Source: Pseudoscleropodium purum
Lineage: Eukaryota; Streptophyta; Bryopsida; Hypnales; Brachytheciaceae
Length of the DNA stretch: 64,000 nt
Assembly (NCBI GenBank): GCA_963969395.1
Contig: OZ017800.1
Coordinates: 20,864,479-20,928,478, forward strand
Direction: 5' to 3'
Shown here one piece after another: positions 1-12,489 of the stretch (positions are counted from its first letter, which is position 1; each line of letters opens with the position of its first letter). Made by a program: the position numbers and the translations under genes. Under the pieces are notes generated by a model, which saw only the letters and a program-made list of their open reading frames with translations, ran no database searches and had not been told where the DNA came from.

Positions 1-3000
1 GTGACCGTGGAGGAGAGCCCGGACGTTGAACGGAGCTCCACTGTGAAGATTGATGAAGCCTCCAATTCTCAACCAGGAAGCGGGGAACGGTTTGCGGAAC
101 GGTTTGCGCAAATCATACCATCTAAGGAAGAATCAAAGCTCGAAACCGTAAAGCATCCTGATGTCGCGGATTCTGCAATTCCATCTTTGGAAACAAAACC
201 TTCAGCTGAGGCTTTTGCGAAACCAGAGAATTCCAATAACAATAGACCTTCAGTCGATCCTGACCTTCTCAAAGACCGAGAGAGGCAGTTGGAAGAAAGA
301 GTGAGGTTGCTGAAAGAACGTAAATCTTCAGCTTGGAAACCATCATCTAACCCTGGCGGATCATTTGTAGAACAACTGAAGAAGATCGATCTCAGCATCG
401 GTGGCGGGTCACTCAAAATTTTCGATCGTAACCTCAGTGATAGTGGTACTAATCTTATTTTCAATTTCAAGATCATCCGGTGAGTGTCTTCTGTAGTCCT
501 CTGGTGCTTCTGACAATTACATACATTGTGTTCTTCTGTAACTAGAGCCCACAACTCTACTTCCAGGGCCGGGGCTCGGATTAGCATTTCAGTCTTCTGT
601 GTTGTAATCATTCTTATGCTCTCGGCTTAAAAAATTTGATGATATGATTCAATAGCATTAACCTCGAGCCCCCGTTCTTGGGTTTCAATTGAAAACAGCT
701 TTAGCGGCAATTGTGAGTGCTGTCAAGAACAATGACAAACTCATTGAGCTCGACCTAAGTGGTAATCTCCGACACCTTTCTGCACGACACTCAAATTCAA
801 TTAACCTCTAAACTGGCAATTTTGTCTAATTTCTATTCAATAATACATTTAAATGCCGGAGTTGCATTCAAACCAAGTCATAGCCAGGTTGTTAGGGCAG
901 GGTTTATAAAGATGGGCAGTGACAACAAACAATCAAGTTAGTTTGTTCATAAATGAAGAGGGCAGTTTAGGGCAGACTTCCCTATTTCAAACGATTCTGC
1001 AGTCTTTTTTCAATCTTTAAATGCAACTGATGTGCGTTTATGAAGTTCCAGAGACAAGCACTTCAACTTTTCTTGCAAATATTTTCTAGCGCCTGCTTGT
1101 TGATGCATTGTCCAACTGTGTCACTATTGTCATATTCTCGAAACGCAGGGTGTTCTATCCAAAAAGGAGATGACCTTGCAGATCTTATTCAAAATGCTCC
1201 CAAATTACGAAGGTTCGTATCTTTATGAATTGCTTCAATTTTCTTCCCAATGCAGTGAGATAAAGATTTGCACTATATAATGCGATTTGTGGTCGGTAGC
1301 TCTCTTAACTCTTTTAGCCTGCAACTATTTGTATGGCTTCATCGTCAATCTACTTACATGAATGTGCCTAGGTTGGGCATTTGGTGCCTCTATTAGTATA
1401 TCTTATTTCTTTCTGTTCATCAAGCCAGTGACAACTTCATGTATGTTTAGGCTATTGTTGGCGTGGAACTATCTGGGCTTGGCTCGGACAGGTGTTGCTG
1501 CTCTTGCCTCTGCCATTGCGTCAGCCTATTCGATTCAAGAGGTTTATGCTTGACGAACTAGGGGGAACTCTTGTGATAAATTTCTACTCTGGTCTTGCAT
1601 TTTTTATTTCACGGTTTTCTGCCTACGTTCTCTTCCCTACAACATGTTCACTGCACAAAAGTATGGGTTATGTGAATTGACGTGAGTATGCAAAAACTTT
1701 ATGTTTAGGATTAGGGTGAAGCTCGATGCAACGTGAATATCATATTCTTTTCGTAATTTGATGAAGTTTTGACTTTGATTGCTGTTTCTGCTACTCATTG
1801 ACATGAATCTATTATAGGTGGATCTGCGGAGCAACCGAATTGGACCAGCTACTGCTGCTACTTTAGCGCTTGCGCTTCGTACAAATAGCACACTGAAACG
1901 CTTTGGTATTTTAAGGTCCCGCAACCTCCATCTTCGCATTTTATACATACATTATCATCAGGTGCTGCACTCTTGTTACAATCGTATTAAGGATCACTGA
2001 TTTCCCTAGATTGAGGTAGCCAGGTGCTTGATTGCATAAGGAGCAATCCCATTGATCATCTTCACCTATTTTTGCTGAACTTCGTAAAATTATGTATCAT
2101 AACCTCTTGGATGTGAGACCTCACGGTGAAAGTTGATTTCAATGATGCATGATTTGATCCAGATTTAATGTGGAATGAAATTGGCGCAAGTGGTGCCACA
2201 GCCATGTTAGGTATGCTCGAGAAAAATCATTCTCTCACAGAACTGAAATTGGCTGGAAACAACATACCGTGCCAACTTCTGGGGCAAATAGGTATCGGAC
2301 TTCTTCTTCCTTGTTGATAAATTTTTGTCTCTGGAAGATCCCGTCTTGCTTTTCATTGAATGGCTTATATAGAAATTGCAAATGGGGAAGAGCTAAATAA
2401 ATAGGCGCCGATGTTCTAGACAGTCTGCTACAAGAAAATCGTGCCAGTCAGTCGATGCCGGAGGATTGTTCCTATACTCCGAATCATCAAGCTGTAATTG
2501 TGAGTAGATTTCTTTCTTTGATCTTGAAATTGCATGCTGTTTTGAACACCCCTGCTACTCCACATACTACGCTGTTAAAAATTTCTTCTAAAATCATATG
2601 TTTTCTTATGAAACCATATGATTGTCCATTGTGTATCATACAGTAACTGACTACTATTAATAATATTTGTTATGGTAATTAAGAAAATTTCAAATACCAA
2701 AACATCTTCATTAATTTCTGTTTCTATGCATCTGAAGTGTCAAGGTGGGGGGACGAGAGTTTCGAAACTTGCCCTACTCCCTACCGAGTGTGGTATGCAA
2801 TCCCAGTATCTGATCTCAAGTAGTGCAGAAGCGAGCACAAGGTGTTCAAATGGAAGTCAGACAAGTCTTGATTCTAACAAAATACTTCAAGATGAGCTTC
2901 AGAAAAATCTGGTAAGTTTTTTGTTTTGGTCATGAGAGTAGAATTCTATTTCGCTTATATAATTCTAAAAATTAATTGGAATATGATAAAACTTGGGTTT

Positions 3001-6000
3001 CTGGAGATGCAATGGCAGGGCACAAATTTGCAGCAATCCGGAATGGACCAATTGACTGTTTTCATCATGTTCAATGAATCGATAAACACTATAACGTGCC
3101 ATTTAAAAACAGAGAAAACTACTCATCCATTCTTGCATTGTGGAAAAACCATTGGAGTGTGAGATTGAATCACTGTAGTGGGATTGAAGGCTCATGTGAA
3201 GGCACAATTGGATGATCTGCGTAAGGAGAAGGCGGATACAATGTGTCAACTTGATGTAATCACTTCAACTTTATTGATGTCGGTTTATTAATGTTTAGGC
3301 CTGACTACTTGCCGATTAGATGATTACCTTTGAATTCTTGAGGGCTTCATTACTGGGTTTTCTTCCCACCACGGTAATTTAATACTATGGAGGCGATTTG
3401 TAGAATATTTTATGTTTCATTTCTTGCGGGAAAGAGCTTGAACAGTAATAATACTTCGAGGTCAAGTATATTGACATTGACATTTCGAAGATGTGAGATG
3501 AATACAAGACCTCATGGTAACTCCAATTACAGTTGCCCCTTCAAAGTTTTAGATTCAGGAACCTTGAAAAATCCTCGTATTCTCTTGCAGGAGGATAAAT
3601 TTAATCCTTAGTATGTAAGTTAGCTTCAAGAATAATCTTCCATGAAATGTGGTCATGTGATAAGGCCTCTCGAGAGGAGTTGAATGAGGAGACCAAGCGC
3701 CGCAAACAAGTTGAAAGTGATCATGAGGGAGTGAAAATGGAAGTTCGTAAATTTAGCCAGGTAAGATTCAATATTATACCCCATTCACAAATGGCGCTAA
3801 CTCTTTTGATAGTGTGTAATTTCAAAGAGTTCAGCATTAGCAATCGATTGTTGAGAAGATACGTGCTTAATGAACGTTTATGTCTAAGTATTTCTGTTTA
3901 CATGAGTAGCTGACAAAAAATTGCAACTCTTACCAGGAAATGGATAGTCTCCGAGAGAAGTTGCATGCCAACAGCTGTGAGTTCAGTGAGAAAACAGCAT
4001 CCCTTGAAGTGAGAGCTTTTGATAAATATTTTCCTTTTTGTCTGATATATTTGTTAAATGGAATAGGTCTTGCTGTCATTGTGAACTGTGACGAGTTTTA
4101 GAAACAAATTGCCACTTTCTACGTGTGGAAATTTTAAGTGGGGATTTGTAATACATCTTTGGAACTCCAGAGCGAAATAATAGACAGAAAGGAAAGCGAG
4201 AGAGTGGCTCAAGAGCGTGAAGCTGAAGCCATCAAGCAGATCCAGCATTTGTCAGATCAGGTTTGAAGTTTTTGATGACAGTCTGTGATGCATGTGCGCA
4301 TGATGTAGGTGGGTGAGGTTGTTAAGGAATAATTGAAGTTATTGGTATTTTAATGCTAATCTTTAGTGAGTGATGGGTAACTCTAGACTTATTAGAGATT
4401 TGAATTTAGTCCGTCAACCTCGTCAAGAGCCAGGGCAATGAACTATACTAGACTATTGTTTCTTCATTCAAGGGCCTGGGCCATAAGCAATAGTTCTGTT
4501 CTTACATGATGAGTATGTCAAGTTCTGCTAGAGTCTTATTGCCAAGTCAAGAAAACATTGAACTCGTGTCGCAAGTGATGCTCAATAATTGTACCGCTGG
4601 GATTGTTCATTTCCACCCTGCCTGGAGAATCGTAATTAACAGTTTGCTCAGGTTTTCGCAGTTAGCAATGTTGCGAGAAGACAGTGATAAACGCATACAA
4701 GCCTTGGAAGGTACGATTCTGCGAGCTGAAGTTCCAACCAGATATTCACTTTTAGTGCGTCTTGCGATTCCCTCCTAGAGTTGGAGAAAATTGACAGTTA
4801 GTTATTTTTCAATCCTTGTAGTAAAATCTAAGAGCGAGGCTGAGTACAATGCTGGCCTTGTTCAAAAGCTGGAATGTTCCACCTCTCAACGGGAGCAAAA
4901 ACATCTTGAGGAGGTCCAGAAAGACACTAACCACTCCTATTCAATGGAACTCGCTTTGAATAACAATTAGTGTCGTTTAAGAAGCACAACATTTATATGA
5001 TCACTTTGTTATCGGAAGTGTGAAGATGCCAACCTTCGGGTACATGATATATTCATTTGGCCTTTAATCAGCAAAAATCCGATACCAAGATTTGAACTGA
5101 TACATGGATGATCTAATCGATAGATGCTTGAATATGTGCAGGTCGAAGCGCTAAAGTCTCAGCTATCAGCTGAAATTGACTCACTGAAATCAACGAAAGA
5201 TAATGTAATGATGGTGAGACCGAGAAGCAACGCATAAACTTCTCGTGGATTGGGTTTCCAGTTGGGTCTGGAAAGTGCCTTGGCTATTCCCTTAAGAAAA
5301 CTTGTTTTCGGTTTGCAGGAAGTTGAAAAGCAGAAATCTAACACCAAGCTTGCCAAGCAACAGCTCGTAAACCAGAAGCAGGTCCTCCAACAGGAAAAGG
5401 TTAGGATAGCTGTTTCGTAACCCAATCTCTTGGAAGAATGCGGTACGCAGACATGCAAATTGATACTCCCTCCGTCCAGATTTAAGTGTTCGCATTTCTG
5501 TTGATCATATTTTATACCTATTTCATTTTATACCAATTTCATTGATCATATTGCGAAAAAAATAATTCAAAAAGGTTCAAATTTTTCATCATCAGAATTA
5601 ATGTAGATTATTACATGAGTTCATCACAACCTAAATAAAATTGGACACAAGGAAGCCTCTATATGATCTACTCAAAACAACCTTAAAAACATGAGGTCCG
5701 AAGTGGACACTTATTTTAGGACGGGGAGGGAGTATAAAACTTGTAACAACAATAACAATTTAACCTCGGCGACCTAATAATAGCTTTCACAGACATTTTT
5801 CACTTGTAGAAGTTTTTCTTTGTTGTATTTCTGACAACTTTCCTCGTTGAGACATTTTTCAGGAAGCTCTTGAACAAGAGCTGAAACGTCAGATTTCAAT
5901 GAAAGTGGTGGAAATAGAATGCCTGCAAGTGAGGCCTCTGATGTACCTTGGCAGTCCTCTTAATTACCTTGTATTTGCAATGGGCAACTTTAATCATCTG

Positions 6001-8018
6001 AGGCTGAAACACCATATTGTGCATGAACCACATTAACCTGCAAATGGAATGTCGTTGACAGGTTATGCGCTCAGTTGCTCCGTGAAGGCATTTCCGCAAA
6101 TTGTACGCCTTTAACTGTGGAATAATATGCTTGTGTTTCTGTGACAGAATCACCTGGACGACAAGGACAAGGAGTATGTGAAAATAAAGCAGGTTTATCC
6201 ATCTCATAAGTGACACCCTCCTGACAATATTCACATGTGAATCTGTCCTCTTCTGTCTTCACTAAGTCCTAACGTCCTAAAGTCCACGGAACATCCTCTC
6301 CTATGCAGCTATCTTGAGTGCCTTGGTTCTTGACGATTCGAAACCCATCCGATTACGAGACGAGACAGCACCACGTGATAATGGGTTACAATTTTTGTAG
6401 AGACTTGGTCTAACCATTTGCGCTTGCTCCATGAGTTGGTGACAGAAACACGAAGAATATCTGCAAGGCCTGGAGAACGACTTAAGGAAGGAAAGGGCAT
6501 CAGTAACACGAGCTGAGCTTAGTAAATCTAATGCCGAACAAAAAAATGTTGCAATGGAAGCTGAAATGGTATTTTCTTGATTTCCTTGGGGCTACGTACT
6601 CTCACCAATTGAAGTCACTATCGGTTTCTGCAATACTCATGTAGACTGTGGTCCGATATTCCAAATATACATTACTGAGGAAGCAGTCAGTTGAACCAAT
6701 GATTCGGCTTGATCAGGAGCAATTGAAGGAGAAATATAAAGCAGAGCAGGAGAGGGCAATGTCACTTGAAGAAAAAAATCGAGCCGACGAACTCGAACAC
6801 ATTTCCTGTATATCGAATTTGAGCAGCAAAGTACGATTGTCCATTTCCAGGGGTCACCTCTTCAAGTCTTGTGACCTAGATCAATTATTTTGTTCTTTGC
6901 TAACCATCACTAATATGCCAAGCAGTGAGGCGTCAATAATAACTTTCATAGTGTAAGCTTTGTTCATTTGGTTAAAGCAGCAGTCAGAAGAACAAGAAAA
7001 GATAAAAGGGGATTTACTTATACAAAGAAAGCACATAGAAGTTATGAGCATGCGACTCAAAGAGGTACTTGCAACTATGTCCAGACTATCCATGTGCATC
7101 ACAAACTAAGTTACTGTTTCAGTTTGAGTAATAATGAAAAATTCATTTGGACAAATAACAAGCACATGCAGATTCTGAGAAACACCGATGAAATCCAGGT
7201 AAACGACCTTCACGGTCATGGTATTCAAATGTGCAACATTGTGCTTGCAGATGCAAGCCGAACATGAGAGGAGGATGAAAGACATAGAAATTCAACTCAG
7301 TGGTGCAGAAACAGCGGTTGTAGAATGGATCCAACAACAATTCTCTGCGCTTCAAGCAGCATTAAGTTTTCATGCTACAGTCCCAACCATCGAGTAGTAA
7401 GTCCTTCACAATCCAAATAAACATTTTACATCGCTGTTTGCTTGCAATCATGTTTGAAGGGGAATATGAGATTCAAACGTCCAAGCCACCTGCAAGCGCA
7501 ATTTAAGAGATATGTTTTACGGATTGAAACAGTTGTACAACTAATTGCGTGTTGTTTGATCTGCAATCAGCGGGACGAAGCGAAACTCTCAAATCACGGT
7601 TAATACAGTAACGGAAGAATTAAGTGAAGCTGATCGGGGGCAACCTTACACTCCACACCTGTCGAATTGCCCAATCCCTCCACATTCTCCAAGAATTTCT
7701 CGGACCAGCCAAACACTTGCAAAGTCGTCTCCCGCTGAGACTCCAAGATTAGCAAGTCGAGTCAGTCAATCAGTGGCAAAAACATCTCCTGCAGTATCCC
7801 CACGAGCTTCTACAACTAGCCCACCAATGGCCGCTGATACCCTCCCTCTTTTTAGAAACTCTCGAACCAGCCGATCAATAGCTGAAATGCGCCATAACTG
7901 CGTAACACCATCTCTCAGCGTGGCAAGCTTGGTCCAACCCGTCCAAGATGACGACGTTGGAACAATTGAAGAAGACTTGGTGTCAAGTGGAGAAAGCATC
8001 GGCACTGAGGACTTGTGA
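1..8018 (+). CDS. LRR plus long coiled-coil protein, LRRC45-like (5' partial)
   Basis: I rebuilt 24 exons by hand: 1-445, 699-761, 1149-1212, 1451-1541, 1818-1905, 2163-2291, 2405-2499, 2738-2911, 3179-3255, 3665-3760, 3937-4008, 4171-4260, 4662-4710, 4822-4913, 5142-5213, 5319-5399, 5863-5928, 6148-6192, 6446-6568, 6687-6830, 6981-7064, 7172-7198, 7251-7396, 7571-8018. The product is at least about 950 aa. Exons 2-6 encode ribonuclease-inhibitor-like LRRs (LIELDLSG, VDLRSNRIGPATAATLALAL, LTELKLAGNNI). Exons 8-23 are Glu/Lys/Gln-rich heptad sequence, an almost unbroken coiled coil. The last exon is a Ser/Pro-rich tail ending GTEDL. N-terminal LRRs followed by a coiled coil is the layout of LRRC45, a centrosome-linker and basal-body protein in animals; a basal-body role here is inference. 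Splice phases agree everywhere except between 2911 and 3179, where an exon may be missed. The donor at 446 fits the phase better than the one at 480. Confidence 0.75.
5466..5732. mobile_element. Stowaway-type MITE in an intron
   Basis: This 267-bp element lies in the intron between the exons ending at 5399 and starting at 5863. Its left end reads CTCCCTCCGTCC and its right end is the inverted match GGACGGGGAGGGAG. It is flanked by TA on both sides (5464-5465 and 5733-5734), the target duplication expected of Tc1/mariner-derived Stowaway elements. The interior is AT-rich and has no ORF. The subterminal AAGTGT sequence also appears at both ends in inverted form. Confidence 0.85.
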
Positions 8019-8134
8019 TCCAACCTAAAATTAGAAGAACCATTTGGTGAAACACATCTTCTACTAATCTGGCTATAATTTACTTTGTGCTGGAGAGTCT
8101 GACTTGGTGATGGTGATTCCTCTGATGAGAGCAT

Positions 8135-9202
8135 TCACACACTCTGTAAACCATTAAATCTGTAAAGATACAGCCTGATACCGTCCACAGTGGTCACCGT
8201 AGATGGTTTCAGAGCTTCGAAGGGCCAGCAGAACGACACCACACGAGCCCCTGGTGGTAACTGCTGGCGCATCATGGGAAGGAGACGAGCGTTGCCGTTT
8301 GTGCTCAAATACAGAGTGACTACCGTGGCTTTTGTTAGGTCCACGGTGAATGCATCCTTTCGCTCCAACGTTATTAAGTGCTGGAGATTCTCCTTCGCCA
8401 CTGCTTGCTCTGCCTCGGCAAATAAAGCCGCGTCAAGCTCCACCCCGTATCCTTGCGCACCGTAATCCTTGGCAGCTGGAAAGGCACATAGGCAAGAAAA
8501 CGAAATTTAGCTTGCCACGTCGAATGCTAGTGCGCTCACAAATCCGACGACGATTAACAACGGCAATCAACAAGTAACCATTCATCAGAGTTTCAATTTG
8601 ATCCATTGGCACAGAAACCGAGATGCGAAATGGGAAGGAACCTCATCACTACAGTTTAACAGACCTACCAAGGCTGCATTTGCACTCGTAAGTCCGGAAC
8701 AGACCATGTTCTGCTAAACTTCTTGACAGATGAACAGGTACGTAATGGACATTTTCCTCTTATAGTAGAGCAATTCTCTTGAGAAGTATCAGAGGTAGAG
8801 CACGAATCATGGATCGATAGACATCTTCACACAACCTCCATTTGTCAAAGGCCAGCATACGTTCGATGCGAAGTCCTCATTTCCAAAATAAGGTAGATTG
8901 ATATGAGGAAAATACAATCAACAAACTAAATCTTCACAAAACTGACTCAAAACAATGGACAAGGCGAAGGAGCTGGACGGAACGGTAGAGCAAAGTAAGA
9001 CAGAGAAGTGAGAGAGCTGACCGGCTATGAGCAAGCGCGCATCACCACAGCCAAGGTCGAAGACGCGGTCAGAAGGGCGGACGGCAGCAAGCTTCAGCAT
9101 GCGGTTGGCGACGTGAGCAGGGGTGCCGACGTGCGGGGCGAGACGGAGACCCGCCCAGTATCGCAACCATAAACCCAAGCGAAGCTTCTGCTCCACCCCC
9201 AT
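8135..9202 (-). CDS. SAM-dependent methyltransferase, FAM173/ATPSCKMT-like
   Basis: Two exons on the minus strand, 9202-9022 and 8475-8135, join in phase (intron GT at 9021, AG at 8476) to give 173 aa. SAM-binding motif I is VFDLGCGDARLL (residues 47-58). The acidic ribose-binding motif is GVELD (71-75). The stretch DAFTVDLTKATVVTLYLS (101-118) followed by PPGARVVSF is typical of the FAM173 / ATP-synthase-c lysine methyltransferase group, which is related to DOT1-like folds. That family methylates lysines on mitochondrial proteins in animals; the substrate here is unknown. An N-terminal hydrophobic WLRYWAGLRLAP stretch precedes the fold, as in family members with a membrane pre-segment. The gene converges with the LRR/coiled-coil gene, stop to stop, over 116 bp. 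Confidence 0.8.
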
Positions 9203-9370
9203 GGCGGCAGCTGCAACCCTCCCTAACGTACCTCGAACGGGTCGCAGGATCGTAACTTAACTCCTGGCTAGCTCTGCCAGTGCACATCCTAACTGAATGC
9301 GGAATTAGGGTTTCGAACACATTTTCAGGGCAACGATTTTGGCACAACTACTGTACCTGAGATTATAGCA

Positions 9371-9760
9371 TCATCCTTCCATCAATGCAAAGTCGTTTCG
9401 CATCAATTTCCTGGCTTGTGCTTTCCAAATTCGAGGAATCATAAAAGCAAATGCCATCGACGTTCCGTCATGGGGTTTCATCGGCTCCAAACCGAAGGGG
9501 AGGAGGCTTTGGATTTGAAGCTTGTTGATGTGAGGAAGTTTGAGTGGGAACGTAAGTTTTTCAACAAACAAGCCTCTCGTACTGTTGTTGCTTGTTTTCA
9601 AGAACTCCCTTCTCGTCCAATAGTCTCCTGTGAGAAGCTTATGTACACCTAGAATCAACACTTCCCTAAGTGTGACACCTGCATTTGAACCCAAAAGTGT
9701 CACGAACACAACTGCAGGAAGACAGTTCCTGCAAGCTGGAACCCAACCTAGGGCACGCAC
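9371..9760 (-). other. Unrecognised 129-codon open frame upstream of the methyltransferase
   Basis: An ATG-initiated frame of 129 codons sits about 170 bp upstream of the methyltransferase start on the same strand. The translation is mixed, with a hydrophobic stretch VVFVTLLGSNAGVTL near residue 20 and a basic C-terminus. I recognise no family. It could be an exon of a small gene, an old insertion or chance. No clear splice partner was found. Confidence 0.2.
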
Positions 9761-9963
9761 TGCGCTAGCAAAAGAGTGTACGGTATCGTAGGAACAGTAA
9801 GCAAGTCATAGAAGAACGTCCTGTGATCAACATGTGATCAGCAGCTCTTCGGGAAGATTGTGAAACATTGTCAAATTTTGAAACAGGACGAGTAGAACCT
9901 CGAAACTCATCTACGACCATTGACTTTAAAATACCCTCAGCAAAGCTTTTGGTTCACAAAAGG

Positions 9964-10200
9964 AGCTGTGAAATTGGTTTAGGGCTCCTTTGTCTTGGCT
10001 GTGTCCCTTTCTTTCAGCGAATTGTTGCACATGGACGGAATTACAGAGCCGAGAGTTCGGCACGGAGGCAGCAGACATGCACCTGACGTTGGAATTCAGG
10101 TATGCACAATCAACATGTTTAGTTCTGCTACTGGATTTAAAGACCAATTCTCGATCGATTGCTGCTGGAATTAGGGTTTCCAGAAGCTGTGAAATTGGTT
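9964..10200 (+). repeat. 16-bp direct repeat pair
   Basis: AGCTGTGAAATTGGTT occurs at 9964-9979 and again at 10185-10200. Looser similarity follows each copy: GAATTACAGAGCCGAG after the first and ATTACAGAGGCCGAAC after the second. This may be a diverged tandem duplication of about 220 bp. The function is unknown. Confidence 0.4.
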
Positions 10201-10267
10201 GGTCTGTGTTTCTGTAAGTACTTGCTGATGGTGAATTCATTACAGAGGCCGAACTGTCAAAGCAGCA

Positions 10268-10720
10268 GTGAAACTGAAAAAACATGGAGCTCCGGCAATT
10301 CAAACTTGGCCGGGAGTCATGGATACAGCTATTATCCTAACACTAACTACTGTAGTGCGGATTTTACACAGCATGGACGAAGTTGAACAAGACGGGAATG
10401 TCCTTTTGGACGGAGTGAAGCTCAACAACAGCAACTGCCGAGAAGATCAAAGAACTGGACCAGTTGCAGGGACTCAGTGCCAGCCTGATCTACATCCTGG
10501 TTCGCAGCATGGTTTCCAGCAAGTGGTGGATGGAGGACAAGCATCCCATTACCATGGCAGTAAGGACCATGAGGACCATGAGGACCATGCAGATGAGGTG
10601 GACAATGAGGTGGACAATGAAGCAAGTGCTAACGAGGAGGATCACTTTGATTGGAATTTGGACACAGAGTCTGACAACGATTCAGATAGCTATAAATTTT
10701 GTTGTCTAAAGGACTTTTAG
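10268..10720 (+). pseudogene. Possible gene remnant with acidic tail
   Basis: A 150-codon frame ends in a strongly acidic tail, partly built from small tandem repeats: GAGGACCAT repeated three times near 10569 and GAGGTGGACAAT twice near 10597. In a different frame, about 10438-10560 encodes a more protein-like stretch (EKIKELDQLQGLSASLIYI, then SKWWMEDKHP) with an in-frame stop just upstream. Two competing plausible frames suggest a frameshifted remnant or an exon of an unrecognised gene. No family is recognised. Confidence 0.3.
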
Positions 10721-12480
10721 CATGCATTTATTATTATAGGATGTGTTGATTTTCCAAGAACAATCAATAACAAGCCTATGGCCACTTTTTCAAACCTTAA
10801 AGTTCTTCTTTTTATATGCTCCCATTCTATATCTATATGAATGAATTTTTTTAATTAATTTTTTAGAGAAGTAATTGCAATGTCTTTGTGAGTTCACTAG
10901 TAAACATTTTAGAATTTATTGTATGGTTAAAATTAAGTGTACTAACTTTATTCATGAATGAACAATCCCTTAAAGACTAGGCATTCAAATTTTGAATAAT
11001 AAATGAACACAAATATGTCCTTTAAATCCACAAACTTGTTTTTCATTCAATTCAATGTTTTTAAATTTTTTGAATTTATTCTCTTACATTTGTATTATAT
11101 AGGTTTTTAAAATTCTTCCTTACAAATATTCTATAATTTGGAAAATACTTGTATACTTCATAACAAATGACTAACTTATTTAGGTAAAAAAAAATGACCC
11201 TTCTAAAAAAGGTCTTAAAAAAATAAGTAAGATAGAAAATAATTTGAAAATCCAACACAATTAGAAATCTAAAATCTAAAATGAAAGGAAAACTTAATCT
11301 TCTAAAAATTACTCAAATTCAATTGACAATCAATTTAGAAAGGAAATTTTCAATATCATTTTCAAAATTTTATTGATAAATATTAATTAGTGCAAGGATA
11401 GAGTCAATTCATGTGATATGATGATTTGTGAGCTATAGTTTACAAATTTTTTTAAATCATCATTAAATTATTCTAAATTGCATTGCACTTTAATACACAT
11501 CTTTGCATTTTTATCAAGGTATCTACCCTTGTAATTATAATTGTTGAAAATGAGACATTTGAGTCGAAAAATTATTCTAGAACCTAGATGTTGGTTTTGA
11601 AATGTATAGAATCAAAATATAAGATGTATGTTTTAATATCAATTTTTGATGAAACTAGAGATAATACTTTGGAAATTCATAACTTATTCAAACAATGTTC
11701 AAATAGTTTAGACTAAAACATCCTCTTTTTCTTACCAATAAGAATCAATAAAAATAATATATGTTTAACAATAATAAATGTGCTTGGTTTCCCTTAGCAA
11801 CAATTTTGGGTACTCATATTTTATCCTCCTAATTATTATCCCCTAAGTACCTACACCTTAGGAAGTGTGCTTTTCCTTTGGAAAAAGAACATAGACTTAT
11901 AGTTATTCCAAATAAAGTAAATTTTTTTTTCAAAATCTAACCATATAGATGTTTTAAAAGTTTTGAGTGTAAAATTGCACAAGAGTTGTAAAATTATTAC
12001 AAGAATAATGTATATATTGCATCTTTTGTATGTTCCCCTTCCTATAATGTTTGAGAATTTTTGAATTTGGGATGATTGGAGGTGATTCAAACAACAAAAA
12101 ATTGTATTAGCACACTAAAATGTTCTTCCAAAAACCTAAAGTTCAAAAGAAGAGCTATCAAACTCATCACACAATCCACAAGTCTTACAATTAATTATTG
12201 AAATCCAATTTTCATAGAAGTAGAAATTGCAAATAGCTCCAAATCAAAACTTCCATGTTTAAACTTCTAATGGTGAAAATCATTAAAAAAAACAAAAAAC
12301 TATACTCTTTTTATTAAGACTATTTTCAAGGAAAGTAGATAAATACAATTTTTTAGATCTCAAATCAAGTGAAATTGGCAAACTTTGCTGAAAATTGGTA
12401 AATGAAGTAAGATTGGCAAGCAATTATTCTTCCTCTAATAGTACATATATGTCTTTGAGGACCTCTCAAAAATCAAATAT
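10721..12480. other. AT-rich intergenic sequence, no gene seen
   Basis: This is low-complexity A/T-rich sequence with only short spurious frames. I see no splice-supported exon, RNA gene or clear repeat boundary here. Confidence 0.6.
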
Positions 12481-12489
12481 TTCACTTTT

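Noticed and set aside
446..483. Continuation of the first exon to a donor at 480
   Set aside because: The donor at 480 leaves a phase that does not fit the LRR exon at 699. The donor at 446 gives NLSDSALAAIVSAV in frame, so the last dozen codons of the open frame are taken as intron.
10422..10625. His/Pro/Gly-rich 67-codon minus-strand frame
   Set aside because: It is the reverse reading of the GAGGACCAT and GAGGTGGACAAT tandem repeats; the apparent composition is a repeat artefact.
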